NCBI GenBank assembly: GCA_019638615.1
Contig: JAHBTL010000009.1
Coordinates: 1 to 64,000 of the forward strand
Reading direction: 5' to 3'
DNA from: Chitinophagaceae bacterium
Lineage (GTDB): Bacteria; Bacteroidota; Bacteroidia; Chitinophagales; Chitinophagaceae
DNA length: 64,000 nt
In this document: positions 33,146 to 41,700 of the stretch, in pieces
Layout of the letters: the number at the start of each line of letters is the position of its first letter
How positions within the stretch are numbered: the stretch's first letter is position 1
Notes under the pieces: generated by a model
Told to the model about the DNA's origin: nothing
Databases searched by the model: none
What the model saw: the letters and a program-made list of their open reading frames with translations, nothing else
Made by a program: the position numbers and the translations under genes

Positions 33146-33174
33146 TCCTCTCGTGGTGCGAGGGGATTTTTTTT
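33146..33174 (+). terminator. Terminator after tRNA-Gly
   Basis: The stem is TCCTCTCG/CGAGGGGA with one G-T pair and a 5-nt loop, followed by eight T residues. It is a classic intrinsic terminator 7 nt behind tRNA-Gly. Confidence 0.8.
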
Positions 33175-33186
33175 GACCTAAGCTGT

Positions 33187-33221
33187 AGTACTACTATCAA
33201 CTTCTGTTGCGTCGCACACTT
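33187..33221. repeat. Dispersed 35-bp repeat, copy A
   Basis: It begins AGTACTACTATCA and ends GTTGCGTCGCACACTT. A second copy with about 80% identity and one gap lies at 47574-47607 inside the PUL, between GH43 and the lyase gene. Neither is coding. Confidence 0.5.
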
Positions 33222-33254
33222 GTACTGTAGTAATACTATTCAGCAACAATTATT

Positions 33255-33345
33255 GCCCCGGTGGTGGAATTGGCAGACACGCTCCGATAAAAATCGGAGT
33301 GATCCGCGACACCTAACGGGTTCAGCTAAGTTCTTTTAAATTATT
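33255..33345 (+). pseudogene. tRNA-Leu-like relic, tandem copy 1
   Basis: A 91-bp unit. Its first 26 nt equal those of the functional tRNA-Leu at 33437 (acceptor GCCCCGG, D-arm) apart from one base. The anticodon arm is replaced by CTCCGAT-AAAA-ATCGGAG (33282-33299), a 7-bp hairpin with no room for an anticodon. The variable arm differs, the T-loop GGTTCA is kept, and the 3' acceptor strand is missing, giving way to AAGTTCTTTTAAA. It differs from copy 2 at five positions. Confidence 0.8.
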
Positions 33346-33436
33346 GCCCCGGTGGTGGAATTGGTAGACACGCTCCGATAAAAATCGGAGTGACCCGCAA
33401 CACCTAACGGGTTCAACTAAGTTCTTTTAAAATATT
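33346..33436 (+). pseudogene. tRNA-Leu-like relic, tandem copy 2
   Basis: A second 91-bp unit directly abutting copy 1 on one side and the functional tRNA-Leu on the other. Its first 26 nt are identical to the true gene. The same 18-nt hairpin CTCCGATAAAAATCGGAG stands at 33373-33390, and ACCCG/CGGGT can pair where the variable arm would be. The 3' acceptor strand is absent. It is not a functional isoacceptor. Confidence 0.8.
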
Positions 33437-33522
33437 GCCCCGGTGGTGGAATTGGTAGACACGCAGGACTTAAAATCCTGTTCGCAGCAATGCGAGTAAC
33501 GGTTCAACTCCGTTCCGGGGCA
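33437..33522 (+). tRNA. tRNA-Leu (anticodon TAA)
   Basis: This is a complete 86-nt class II tRNA: acceptor GCCCCGG/CCGGGGC with discriminator A, D-arm with GGTAGAC, anticodon arm CAGGA-CTTAAAA-TCCTG, a long variable arm (CGCAGCAATGCG) and T-arm AACGG-TTCAACT-CCGTT. CCA is not encoded. It lies third in a row of three units sharing the same 5' half. Confidence 0.95.
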
Positions 33523-33528
33523 CACACT

Positions 33529-33560
33529 AAGTCAATCGTAAATTGCGATTGACTTTTTTT
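33529..33560 (+). terminator. Terminator after tRNA-Leu
   Basis: A perfect 10-bp stem AAGTCAATCG/CGATTGACTT with a 7-nt loop continues into a T run. It ends 10 nt before the GIY-YIG start codon. Confidence 0.85.
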
Positions 33561-33570
33561 ATTGCTACCT

Positions 33571-33819
33571 ATGTACTATGTATATATCCTCTACTCCTTA
33601 AAATGCAATCGCTATTATGTTGGCTACTGCGCCACTATAGAAGCAAGGCTTCAACGCCATAATACAGGAATGGTGACTGCAACCCGAAATTGCAGACCTT
33701 ATACCCTCTGTGGTTATAAATCTTTTGAAACTGAAACAGAAGCGCGGAAAGAAGAAGCCCGCGTCAAAAAACAAAAAAGCAGGAAATATATTGAATGGTT
33801 GTTGGATGGAAACTGGTAG
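33571..33819 (+). CDS. GIY-YIG nuclease domain protein (UPF0213/YhbQ-like)
   Basis: This 82-residue single-domain protein, counted from ATG at 33571, carries the GIY-YIG core: YYVYILYS and YYVGYC in place of GIY and YIG, the catalytic-type Arg in EARLQRHN, and the Glu of ETEARKEEARVKK. Proteins of this size are widespread in Bacteroidota and their roles are mostly unknown; the fold cleaves DNA. It starts 10 nt behind the tRNA-Leu terminator. Its last codons and 3' flank (33803-33840) resemble the D-arm to anticodon part of tRNA-Leu, including TGGTAGAC and TTAAAAT. A TTG nine bases upstream is a less likely start. Confidence 0.85.
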   Translation: MYYVYILYSLKCNRYYVGYCATIEARLQRHNTGMVTATRNCRPYTLCGYKSFETETEARKEEARVKKQKSRKYIEWLLDGNW

Positions 33820-33862
33820 ACGCGCCACGATTTAAAATGAAAGATAAGTAAAAGCAAGGCAG

Positions 33863-33900
33863 CAGGTCTGGCCTTACACAAGGCAATACTACCAAACCTG
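33863..33900 (-). terminator. Structured 3' flank of the PUL (possible terminator)
   Basis: On the minus strand CAGGTTTG pairs with CAGACCTG and encloses a second hairpin GCCTT-gtgt-AAGGC. The structure lies about 55 nt downstream of the last PUL stop codon. The following U-run is weak, so it may terminate transcription or protect the 3' end of the long PUL transcript. Confidence 0.4.
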
Positions 33901-33955
33901 CGCCAGGACAGAGCGTTGTTATAGCCGGAGTTTTTTTGCAGGCTCTCTTGTGCAT

Positions 33956-35248
33956 TCATTTCTTTTCTATACAAATTTCAATTTTCTTTCTCCACTTAAT
34001 TGCTTGTTGTTGCAAATAGTTGTGAAAGCCATTTTCACTATCAAACATGGCATCGCTTTTCGACCAGCCGGAATAAAAGCGATATAATACCGGTGCGCCT
34101 GTCTCAATGTTTTGAGATACGAGATAGGAGTTTCTTATATCGGTCAATGTGTCTGTAGTACGTGTATGGGCTGAAAAATTATCCGATCGTACCCCGATTG
34201 CCAGTCCAAGATTATCTTTGGCTTCACCCTGGGCCCCGAATGAATAAAATATTTTTATGCCTGACGTATCTACCTGCCCCGGGCTGTTGTCATAAAAATC
34301 GGCAAAGCCCGTAACCAGCTTTGCACCTGCGGGAGCACCTGCAATCGTAAGCTTGGATTCATAAAAGTATTGTCCGCCCCATACACTTGTTTCATCAATA
34401 ATACTGACCGGGTTGCCATTGATCTGCCAGGCATAATGTATCCTGAATATTGCACGAACCGGTCCGTCTGTTATTACCTCATAGGTTTGTTGCTTCACAT
34501 CCGTGCCACCTAATCTTACAAAAGTATCTTTTCCTGCTTTATTTTTGGTAGCAATAGCTACGGAACCAGCACCCAATGATTTGCCCACATGCAAAACATC
34601 CATTCCCCAATCGGATAGCTCGTGGTAGCTATTGTTATAATTAGCGCCGATGCTATCCATCACCATCGCCGGTATTCTTTTTCCAAACACGTCTTTGCCA
34701 TTGCGGGTATCGAAATACAGGCGAAAACCCACTTTATCATTTTCCCATGCCGGGCCTTCAGTTAAATAAGGTGGTAAAGGAATTTTGCTGAAGTCTGTTG
34801 GCGGATTGCCGAATGGCATGGTATCTTTTGTAATGACAGGGCCAAAACTATTATCCGCATTTTTCTTACGGTGACGCACATGCGCACGAACAACAGCCTT
34901 CACCGGTGCGGGAGCATCAGCTACACTCATATCAAGCGTTACCGTTTCTTTGGACTTAAAAGATTGCAGAAAAGCCAGCTCATCCCATTTACCATCCGCA
35001 TCAAGATCATCATACTGCACTACAACCGGTTGTTGCTTATTGCTCAGCAATACATAACCATCTGGCGGTATTGTACCTGCAAGCGCTTCGGCTTTTGACC
35101 GTGTGAATACGATTAATTCATCAGTCCTTTCCATATCAAGCGTATTGCAAAGTTGTAATTGTTTTACACCCGGTTGATTACAGGAATAAATAACCGGCAC
35201 TATACAAGTCAGGAAAATATATTTGGGCAAATGAAAGGTAGATTTCAT
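33956..35248 (-). CDS. DUF4861 family lipoprotein, paralog 1
   Basis: This 430-residue protein is counted from ATG at 35248, where MKSTFHLPKYIFLTCIVPVI begins a lipoprotein signal with lipobox VIYSC. An earlier in-frame ATG (35269) would add seven residues. The body carries the DUF4861 hallmarks: TDELIVFTRS near the N-terminus, AHVRHRKKNAD, GPAWENDKVGFRLYFDTR, DWGMDVL, SLGAGS and WGGQYFYESK. The biochemical function is not established; the family occurs mainly in PULs for uronate-containing glycans. It is the last gene of the operon, beside kduI. A second member lies at 44619 in the same operon. Confidence 0.85.
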   Translation of the reverse strand: MKSTFHLPKYIFLTCIVPVIYSCNQPGVKQLQLCNTLDMERTDELIVFTRSKAEALAGTIPPDGYVLLSNKQQPVVVQYDDLDADGKWDELAFLQSFKSKETVTLDMSVADAPAPVKAVVRAHVRHRKKNADNSFGPVITKDTMPFGNPPTDFSKIPLPPYLTEGPAWENDKVGFRLYFDTRNGKDVFGKRIPAMVMDSIGANYNNSYHELSDWGMDVLHVGKSLGAGSVAIATKNKAGKDTFVRLGGTDVKQQTYEVITDGPVRAIFRIHYAWQINGNPVSIIDETSVWGGQYFYESKLTIAGAPAGAKLVTGFADFYDNSPGQVDTSGIKIFYSFGAQGEAKDNLGLAIGVRSDNFSAHTRTTDTLTDIRNSYLVSQNIETGAPVLYRFYSGWSKSDAMFDSENGFHNYLQQQAIKWRKKIEICIEKK

Positions 35249-35285
35249 ATAGAATGTTTGTATTGACATAAAAGTTTAGTGCGTT

Positions 35286-36116
35286 TCACCGTAGCTGCGG
35301 AACTGTTACTGCATCCATATCATTGTATGCCAGGTTTTCGCCCGCCATACCCCAAATAAATCCATAGCTGGATGTGCCGCAGCCAAAATGTGTGCTCCAG
35401 GGTGGTGATACCACCGCTTCATTATTTGCCATAACGATATGCCTGGTTTCATTGGTCTCGCCCATATAATGAAAGATTCTTTGTCCTTCAGGCACATCAA
35501 AATAAAAATACACTTCCATTCTCCGGGTATGGGTATGCGGTGGAATAGAGTTCCATACGTTACCGCCTTCCAGTATGGTTAATCCCATTACCAACTGGCA
35601 ACTTTGAATACCTTCCAGGTGAATGTATTTATAGATAGTTCTTCTATTCGAAGTTTCCAGGGCGCCTAACTGCACCGGCATCGCATTTTCTTTTGTAAGC
35701 ACCTTAGCGGGATAGGGATGATGAGCCGGCGATGAAAGCAAATAAAACAGGGCAGGTGCCTTTTCGTCTATGGATGTAAACTTCACTTCCTTTGTTCCCT
35801 TTCCAATATAGAGGCAGTCCATCTTGCGCAATGAAAAATCAACACCACCTGCATTCACAACACCATCACCCCCCACGTTGATGATGCCCAACTCTCTTCT
35901 TTCCAAAAAATAATCCGCTCTCAACTCTGCAGGATTCGGCAGGCTGACCGCATTTGACAACGGCTTTACACCTCCAACGATCATGCGATCATAATGTGTA
36001 TAGGTAAGCTGAATGGTATCATCCTGCATTAACTGATCTACCAAAAAATTTTCGCGCAGTTGTGTTGTATCAAATTGTTTTGCTTCCCGCGGGCTTACCG
36101 AAAATAGTGATTTCAT
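35286..36116 (-). CDS. kduI: 5-keto-4-deoxyuronate isomerase KduI
   Basis: This 276-residue cytoplasmic cupin isomerase converts 4-deoxy-L-threo-5-hexosulose uronate, formed spontaneously from unsaturated uronic acid, to 3-deoxy-D-glycero-2,5-hexodiulosonate. The metal-binding motif is clear: WNSIPPHTHTRRMEVYFYF gives two His and a Glu, and a further His lies in the C-terminal half (STHFGCGTS). Length is typical. It lies 29 bp behind kduD and its product is the KduD substrate. It therefore processes the sugar freed by the lyase and GH88 of this locus. Confidence 0.95.
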   Translation of the reverse strand: MKSLFSVSPREAKQFDTTQLRENFLVDQLMQDDTIQLTYTHYDRMIVGGVKPLSNAVSLPNPAELRADYFLERRELGIINVGGDGVVNAGGVDFSLRKMDCLYIGKGTKEVKFTSIDEKAPALFYLLSSPAHHPYPAKVLTKENAMPVQLGALETSNRRTIYKYIHLEGIQSCQLVMGLTILEGGNVWNSIPPHTHTRRMEVYFYFDVPEGQRIFHYMGETNETRHIVMANNEAVVSPPWSTHFGCGTSSYGFIWGMAGENLAYNDMDAVTVPQLR

Positions 36117-36145
36117 TATTGATTAATTTTAAATTGTTATAGAAA

Positions 36146-36910
36146 TCATCTGGCCATCCAGCCGCCATCTACCAGTAGTATCGTTCCGTTTACATAATCT
36201 GATGCGGGGGATGCAAGAAATACTGCCGGCCCTTTAAAATCATCCGGCACACCCCAGCGACCAGCAGGTATACGATCAAGTATGGCTTTGTTACGATCAG
36301 CATCTTCACGCAACGCTTTTGTATTATTGGTTGCAATATAGCCGGGCGCAATACCATTTACATTCACGCCTTTACTGGCCCATTCATTGCCCAATGCTTT
36401 CACCAAACCCGCAACGGCAGATTTGGTGGCTGTATAGCCCGGCACATTTATACCACCCTGAAAACTAAGCAACGAGCAGGTGAAAATAATTTTGCCACTT
36501 CCTTTTTCAAGCATGTGCTTACCAAACTCACGGGCAAGAATAAACTGCGCATTCAGGTTTACATCAATTATTTTATCCCAGTATTCATCGGGATGTTCGG
36601 CAGCAGGTTTGCGCAAAATGGTTCCGGCATTGTTCACCAGTATATCAATGCTTTTATGGGTTTCAATTATTTTACCGATGAATGCATACAATGCTTTTCG
36701 ATCTGCAATGTCTATACTGTAGTGGGTGTAGTTTCTTCCTGTTTCTTCAACGGCTTTTTGTACGTTTGATGGGTCGCCTGACCTTGATGTGCCCACAATA
36801 TCTGCACCGGCTTCGGCGAGCGCTATTGCCATGCTCATGCCCAGCCCGGTATCACAACCTGTTACCACGGCTGTTTTTCTTTCGAGTCCAAATAATTGTA
36901 ATGTCTGCAT
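36146..36910 (-). CDS. kduD: 2-keto-3-deoxy-D-gluconate dehydrogenase KduD
   Basis: This 254-residue short-chain dehydrogenase reduces 2,5-diketo-3-deoxygluconate to 2-keto-3-deoxygluconate with NAD(P)H. The Rossmann motif is TGCDTGLG (about 18-25), NNAG follows (about 91-94), the catalytic Ser is in TCSLLSFQGG, and Tyr/Lys are in YTATKSA. The C-terminal DGGWMAR is characteristic of KduD and its close relatives. Together with KduI it forms the classic unsaturated-uronate branch. The KDG kinase and aldolase genes needed to finish the pathway are not in the window. Confidence 0.93.
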   Translation of the reverse strand: MQTLQLFGLERKTAVVTGCDTGLGMSMAIALAEAGADIVGTSRSGDPSNVQKAVEETGRNYTHYSIDIADRKALYAFIGKIIETHKSIDILVNNAGTILRKPAAEHPDEYWDKIIDVNLNAQFILAREFGKHMLEKGSGKIIFTCSLLSFQGGINVPGYTATKSAVAGLVKALGNEWASKGVNVNGIAPGYIATNNTKALREDADRNKAILDRIPAGRWGVPDDFKGPAVFLASPASDYVNGTILLVDGGWMAR

Positions 36911-36920
36911 AGTTCAGTCC

Positions 36921-38528
36921 CTATTTTGTAATATAAAAAATCTGTTCAACCGGTATTGCCGATTTTATTTTTCCGGCCATACCATATTGCCAGGCTACTA
37001 CTATAACCTTTATAGGAAATTTTGCCCTCGGCGGTATTTTTGTAAAATGAATCTGATTGTCTTTGATGTAGGCAGGCCCTTCTTGTACATAGTAATAAAC
37101 CGGTAAGCCGGATGATGCAGTTGCCTGCAACGTTAGTGTTTTTTTGCCTTTGGGTTGATCGGCTATTATCGGAAAGGTGATCTCTTGTGTACTCCCCTCT
37201 TTATTGCTTAATAGAATGCGAATATTAGCTTGCTGTACCGTGCTCTTATAATCTTTATCGCCTTTATTGGATGCCAGCAGCCAGATATCTCCCGTACGCC
37301 TTGGATTATTGAATCCCATGCGATAAAACCGAACACTAAAGGTTGTATCGTTTATTTTTTTAACCGGGCCGCAAATACGAGTTACAACAATATTGCTTTT
37401 TGCATGTTTATTGGAGATTGTTTTTCGCAAGGTATCCGTATATACTGCTTTTACGTGAAAGCTTAGTCCATCACTCAATGGCTCAAATGCCGGCATTATG
37501 CGGGCATGTAGTTTAGGGTCATACTTCAAAAGTGTATCTGCCTGTAAGTAACCAATGTATTGTTCTTTTTTGCCACGCACTCTTGCATAATATTTTTCAG
37601 TAACCTTTGCCATTTCCTTATCGAAATACCAAAATGCATTACTCTTATCACCGGTGTAGTTATTGTATGGCGCAGCTTTGGTTGTTGGCTGTTCATCTTT
37701 ATGCCAGCGGTCTGCCAACCAGCCATTGTCTGCATTTACCGGAATGAGTTTTGTTGGTTTATCCAGGGGCATGTTTGCAGGCAGTCGATATTTAGCAGCT
37801 TTGGTTAGAAATAAATTTAGATAATTAACCAGCTCATCTGAATGATCAAAATGACCATGACCGGCATCAGCCAGAAACGAAACAGGTGCATTGGGATGTT
37901 CAGCACGATAAGCAAATGCCGATGTGAGCCTGTCGTCCATCCATTCATATTCACCCATTACCATTAAGCCCGGAACCCCTTCAATGGTTCTGTTTCCCCA
38001 GTCCAGATTTTTACCGCCATAGCCGGTCAATTTGGTACGGGGCGCATCGCCATGAATGGAAAGGATGGCCAATGTGCGCTCCGGATTTACAGCGCCAAAA
38101 TTCCAGGGATAGGTGGCCATAGCAGAGTGGCCAATGGGAACTATCGGCGCAAATTTCAATTCCGTATACCCTGATAGTTCACCCAGATTTGTCAACAACG
38201 TATCTAAAATCGCATTTACATTATTTTCCGGATCCCATTTAATATCAAAACTCGGCGTGACCCAAATAATGGCAAAGCCTAATCTGGACATTGCTTTTCT
38301 AAATTCCGGATGTTCGAAAATTCCTTCTTCGCTCATGTTGTGCATACCCAATACAACAGCCCTCACATGCTTACAATTGGTTGGTACCCAAAGAAAAGCC
38401 CTGGGGTGATCATTGGTTTCCTTGCTGGTGATTTGCTTCACTTCCACCGACCATTGCCATACTGCATCATTCGCTTTGGCAGATGCACACAGCAATAAAA
38501 CAAATATACTATTCAGCAAGACTTTCAT
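36921..38528 (-). CDS. Secreted alpha/beta-hydrolase (esterase-like) protein
   Basis: This 535-residue exported protein (signal MKVLLNSIFVLLLCASAKAN) has an N-terminal alpha/beta-hydrolase domain. The nucleophile elbow is GHSAM with Ser135, GMHNMS near residue 61 may shape an oxyanion hole, and His residues in DAGHGHFDHSDE (about 235-245) could complete a triad. Residues from about 260 form an extension of unknown fold, with an Ig-like piece near the end. Being in a PUL it may deacylate the glycan, for example remove acetyl groups; this is an inference. Its start overlaps the pseudogene upstream by 20 bp. Confidence 0.7.
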   Translation of the reverse strand: MKVLLNSIFVLLLCASAKANDAVWQWSVEVKQITSKETNDHPRAFLWVPTNCKHVRAVVLGMHNMSEEGIFEHPEFRKAMSRLGFAIIWVTPSFDIKWDPENNVNAILDTLLTNLGELSGYTELKFAPIVPIGHSAMATYPWNFGAVNPERTLAILSIHGDAPRTKLTGYGGKNLDWGNRTIEGVPGLMVMGEYEWMDDRLTSAFAYRAEHPNAPVSFLADAGHGHFDHSDELVNYLNLFLTKAAKYRLPANMPLDKPTKLIPVNADNGWLADRWHKDEQPTTKAAPYNNYTGDKSNAFWYFDKEMAKVTEKYYARVRGKKEQYIGYLQADTLLKYDPKLHARIMPAFEPLSDGLSFHVKAVYTDTLRKTISNKHAKSNIVVTRICGPVKKINDTTFSVRFYRMGFNNPRRTGDIWLLASNKGDKDYKSTVQQANIRILLSNKEGSTQEITFPIIADQPKGKKTLTLQATASSGLPVYYYVQEGPAYIKDNQIHFTKIPPRAKFPIKVIVVAWQYGMAGKIKSAIPVEQIFYITK

Positions 38529-38741
38529 CCTTCTCTAACTTTTTTAATTCTCTAATTAATATGTAACTCCACGGAGCAATTTGTTTACTGACCTGCAGTG
38601 TGCCGTCTTTGTCTGCTCTTACAACTTCCTTTGCTGTTTGCCAGGACTGTTGTATGAGCAATTTACATCTACCACCTGTGCCTGCGATGCAAAGGGCACA
38701 GCATATAAAAAAATCAATATTGAAAAACACAATTTCTTCAT
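38509..38741 (-). pseudogene. Collapsed secreted protein gene: signal peptide plus C-terminal tail
   Basis: From ATG at 38741 the frame gives a clean signal peptide (MKKLCFSILIFLYAVPFASQ) and about 18 more residues before a stop. In another frame the same stretch continues as QQSWQTAKEVVRADKDGTLQ, then VSKQIAPWSYILIRELKK to a stop at 38509. That tail looks like the C-terminus of a secreted carbohydrate-active enzyme. The simplest reading is a large internal deletion plus frameshift that removed nearly the whole gene and kept both ends. It lies 5 bp behind the GH106 stop. The original family cannot be named. Confidence 0.65.
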
Positions 38742-38746
38742 CACCT

Positions 38747-41700
38747 TTATTTTGGCTTTTCTACAACTAAAATTTTTACAGGACCTATTAACCCACTTTC
38801 GGTTAGCGGACCATTTCTATCATACTGTTTCCAGGCAACAAAAGTTTTTCGCTTGCCTGTCTTGGGCTGGTTATTGATATACCAATCCGGCAGTTTGCTT
38901 ATTTCACCCCATTTATCGTAGGTGTTTTCTTGTGGCAATTGTTCATCACCAATTAAACGGTTAGTCCATAAATTAGTGACGTGTACAGTAATTTCATTTT
39001 TACCATTCTGAACAAAATCTGTTACATCGGCGATGTAAGGAGCTTTCCATAGCAGCGGTAATTTCTTTCCATTGATAAATACATTAGCAAAAAATGCCAC
39101 CTCACCCAAATCAAGCAATAATTGGTTGGCACCTTTGTCTGCTAAAGCGAAAGTGGAACCGTAGGTTGCTGTTCCTGAAAAATACTTAATGTCCTTATCG
39201 CTATGCAAATGCAGGGATCTCAATTCTTTTGTATTGAATTGCTTTTTAAATCCGGCACTGTCATTTAGTCGCACCTTCCAGCTATTATTAACAGGAATGG
39301 TTTTGATAACAGACAATGGTTTATTATTGATGAAAAGTTGTTCATGCTGCGGCACTCCTTCCTGAAACATTTTGGTGATGGCTGTTTCAGCTAATGCACC
39401 GGATGCAATTTCCGGAGTATGATAATTACCCTGGAATATAGTAATCATAGGCTCTTTAGGCGCTAACTCAATATCATTGGCATGTACAATATATTTTGAT
39501 TTAGTCCCTTCTTTAACTTTCTTTCCATTGATATAGATAACTGGCACTCCTTCCTTGTAAACAACATTCACCAAACTCCATCCTTCAATTTTTACTTCAG
39601 CAAACAATACCTGTTCGGCTCTTGCTCCTGCCTGTTCAAAAAACTTTACCCCGTTTTGACCAACAGAAAGCCCAATGGTAGCGTGTCCATTGCCGTACAG
39701 TATTTCACCGCTTTGCGGATATATTACATAGCTCCTGCCATTCACAGCAACCACATCCGGGCGCAGCCATACAGATGTAGTGAATGAATTGTTCACTTCG
39801 TTATAAGTACGATGCTTGATTTTAATATTTCGTAAATCATCCTTTTCATCCCAAACGGGCTGTTGTTTTGGGTCACCGTTAAATACCACGAATACCGCTT
39901 CTGATGCATTCAAATTGATAGGCAGTAATGTTTTTCCGTTCTCCGTTTTATAATTATAAACAGGAATTTGTTTGCCTGTTTCGGGATACCACAATTCAGG
40001 TTGCTTACCCTGCACATCCGCAATTGCTAAAATTTTCTGTGGTTGCCTTTTGTTGTTTGCTACAAAATAATAATCCACATTATCCTGCTTGCGATGGATA
40101 TAATTGATGATAGGATTTTTATCTAATGTAACAAACGTAAAATCATCTTTCTTTTGCGTTGCATCGGTTGCACTGCCCACCGGAACCCAGGGCGAACTAC
40201 TGGAAACAAACTGCCCTTGCTGCAACATAAATTGGCAACGCCGCAGGTAATCCATGTAATTTTTAGATTGCTGCCACCAGGTTTGGTTGCGGTTCATATG
40301 TGTGCCAAATGGTCCAAGCGTCATCCCGGGTTTGGCTGTAGGATGGGGTTGATGCGCAAACGTGTGAAACATGAAACGATTGATGCCATTAGTGTACATC
40401 CAGTCGCCTTCCGGTTTCATAGCAGCAGGATATCCCGTAAATTTTGATAAATCGGGCATGGCAGTAAATGCTTCTGCTGCCGCAATTTTCCTGCTATTGG
40501 TACGGGCAATATATCCAGACTGATTATTGGTATGTGTACCGCCATACAAAGCATGCGCCCAAAATTCTCCAGACGGAATGTCAATAAACTTCGCTACTTC
40601 CAGGCTGTTGAAAGGCCCATCACCATACGGCTCTACTAACAACAGCAAATTATTTTCATGGCATATAGTTCTCAATGCACCATAGTAATTTTCGGCCAGC
40701 AGGGTTGCCTGCGTTTGACGAATATCTGCCAAAAACTTTTCTGTAGCAACGGTACTGCTAACTATCCGCCCGGTGAATGCAGCTAAATAGGGAATAATGT
40801 CATACTGAGTTCTTGTTTGAAATTCCTTTTCAAATCCCCTGGTCCAGTTTTGCGTACCAGCTTCCCAACTATCTACAATCAAACCCTGGAATGTATTTCC
40901 ACGAAATTCTTTAGTTTCTTCAAACAGTTTCTTCAAGAATCCATTGTAATGAGCATTTACACCACGCTTGTTTAATTTATCGCATTCCAACCCTTTGGCT
41001 CCATCAGGAGCGGCTGCATTTTCTTCACCGGTAGTAGTATGACCCATCCGCAAAATGGTCCAGTTACCTTTTGGAACAGTCCAGTTTAAAGTTCCATCCG
41101 CTTGCAAAAATTGGGTTATATCTATCACCTCCTCCGGATTGATAACAAAAGCAGCAGGAATATTTTTCTCTGTAAAATCTGCAACCCTGTTAGCATTCAC
41201 AATATAGTTCGCCTTGCTTTCCCAATTTTCCAATCTCGGTGCTGCATACAAATTCAATTCAGTAATTCTTGAATTTTTGTTCGTCAACAGCCTGAAATAT
41301 TTTGCCTTTACGGTTTGAAAATTTTGTGATGATGGTACATTCAATTCCCGCAATGCAGGCATATTGATACAGGCTAACGGTATATAGGTGATGCCATCAT
41401 TAGCATATTCCAGTTGATAAGATGGTGGATTGTCTCTTGGGCCATCATAAGGGTGATTAGGCGGGCCGGTATGTTCTCTGCGAATTACAATGGATGATGC
41501 TTCAAAAGGCTCTTTAAATTCCAATAATAATTCTCCATGTTCTTTTCCTGCGGGAATGGTCACATTTACTCCATGTTCATAATCATAATTGAACAAATTT
41601 TCTTTAGCCGTATCCGTTCCGTTTACTTTTATTTTATCCAAATACGCAGCCATAGGTTTCTCTTCTCCTTCCAACGCAGGATAAGCAATCACAGCAATGT

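Noticed and set aside
33255-33436. Two extra functional tRNA-Leu isoacceptors
   Set aside because: The anticodon arm is a 7-bp hairpin with a 4-nt loop, and the 3' acceptor strand and discriminator are missing.
33437-33522. tRNA-Leu as attachment site of an integrative island
   Set aside because: No integrase gene is present and the duplicated part is the 5' and D-arm half, not the 3' end normally duplicated by tyrosine integrases.
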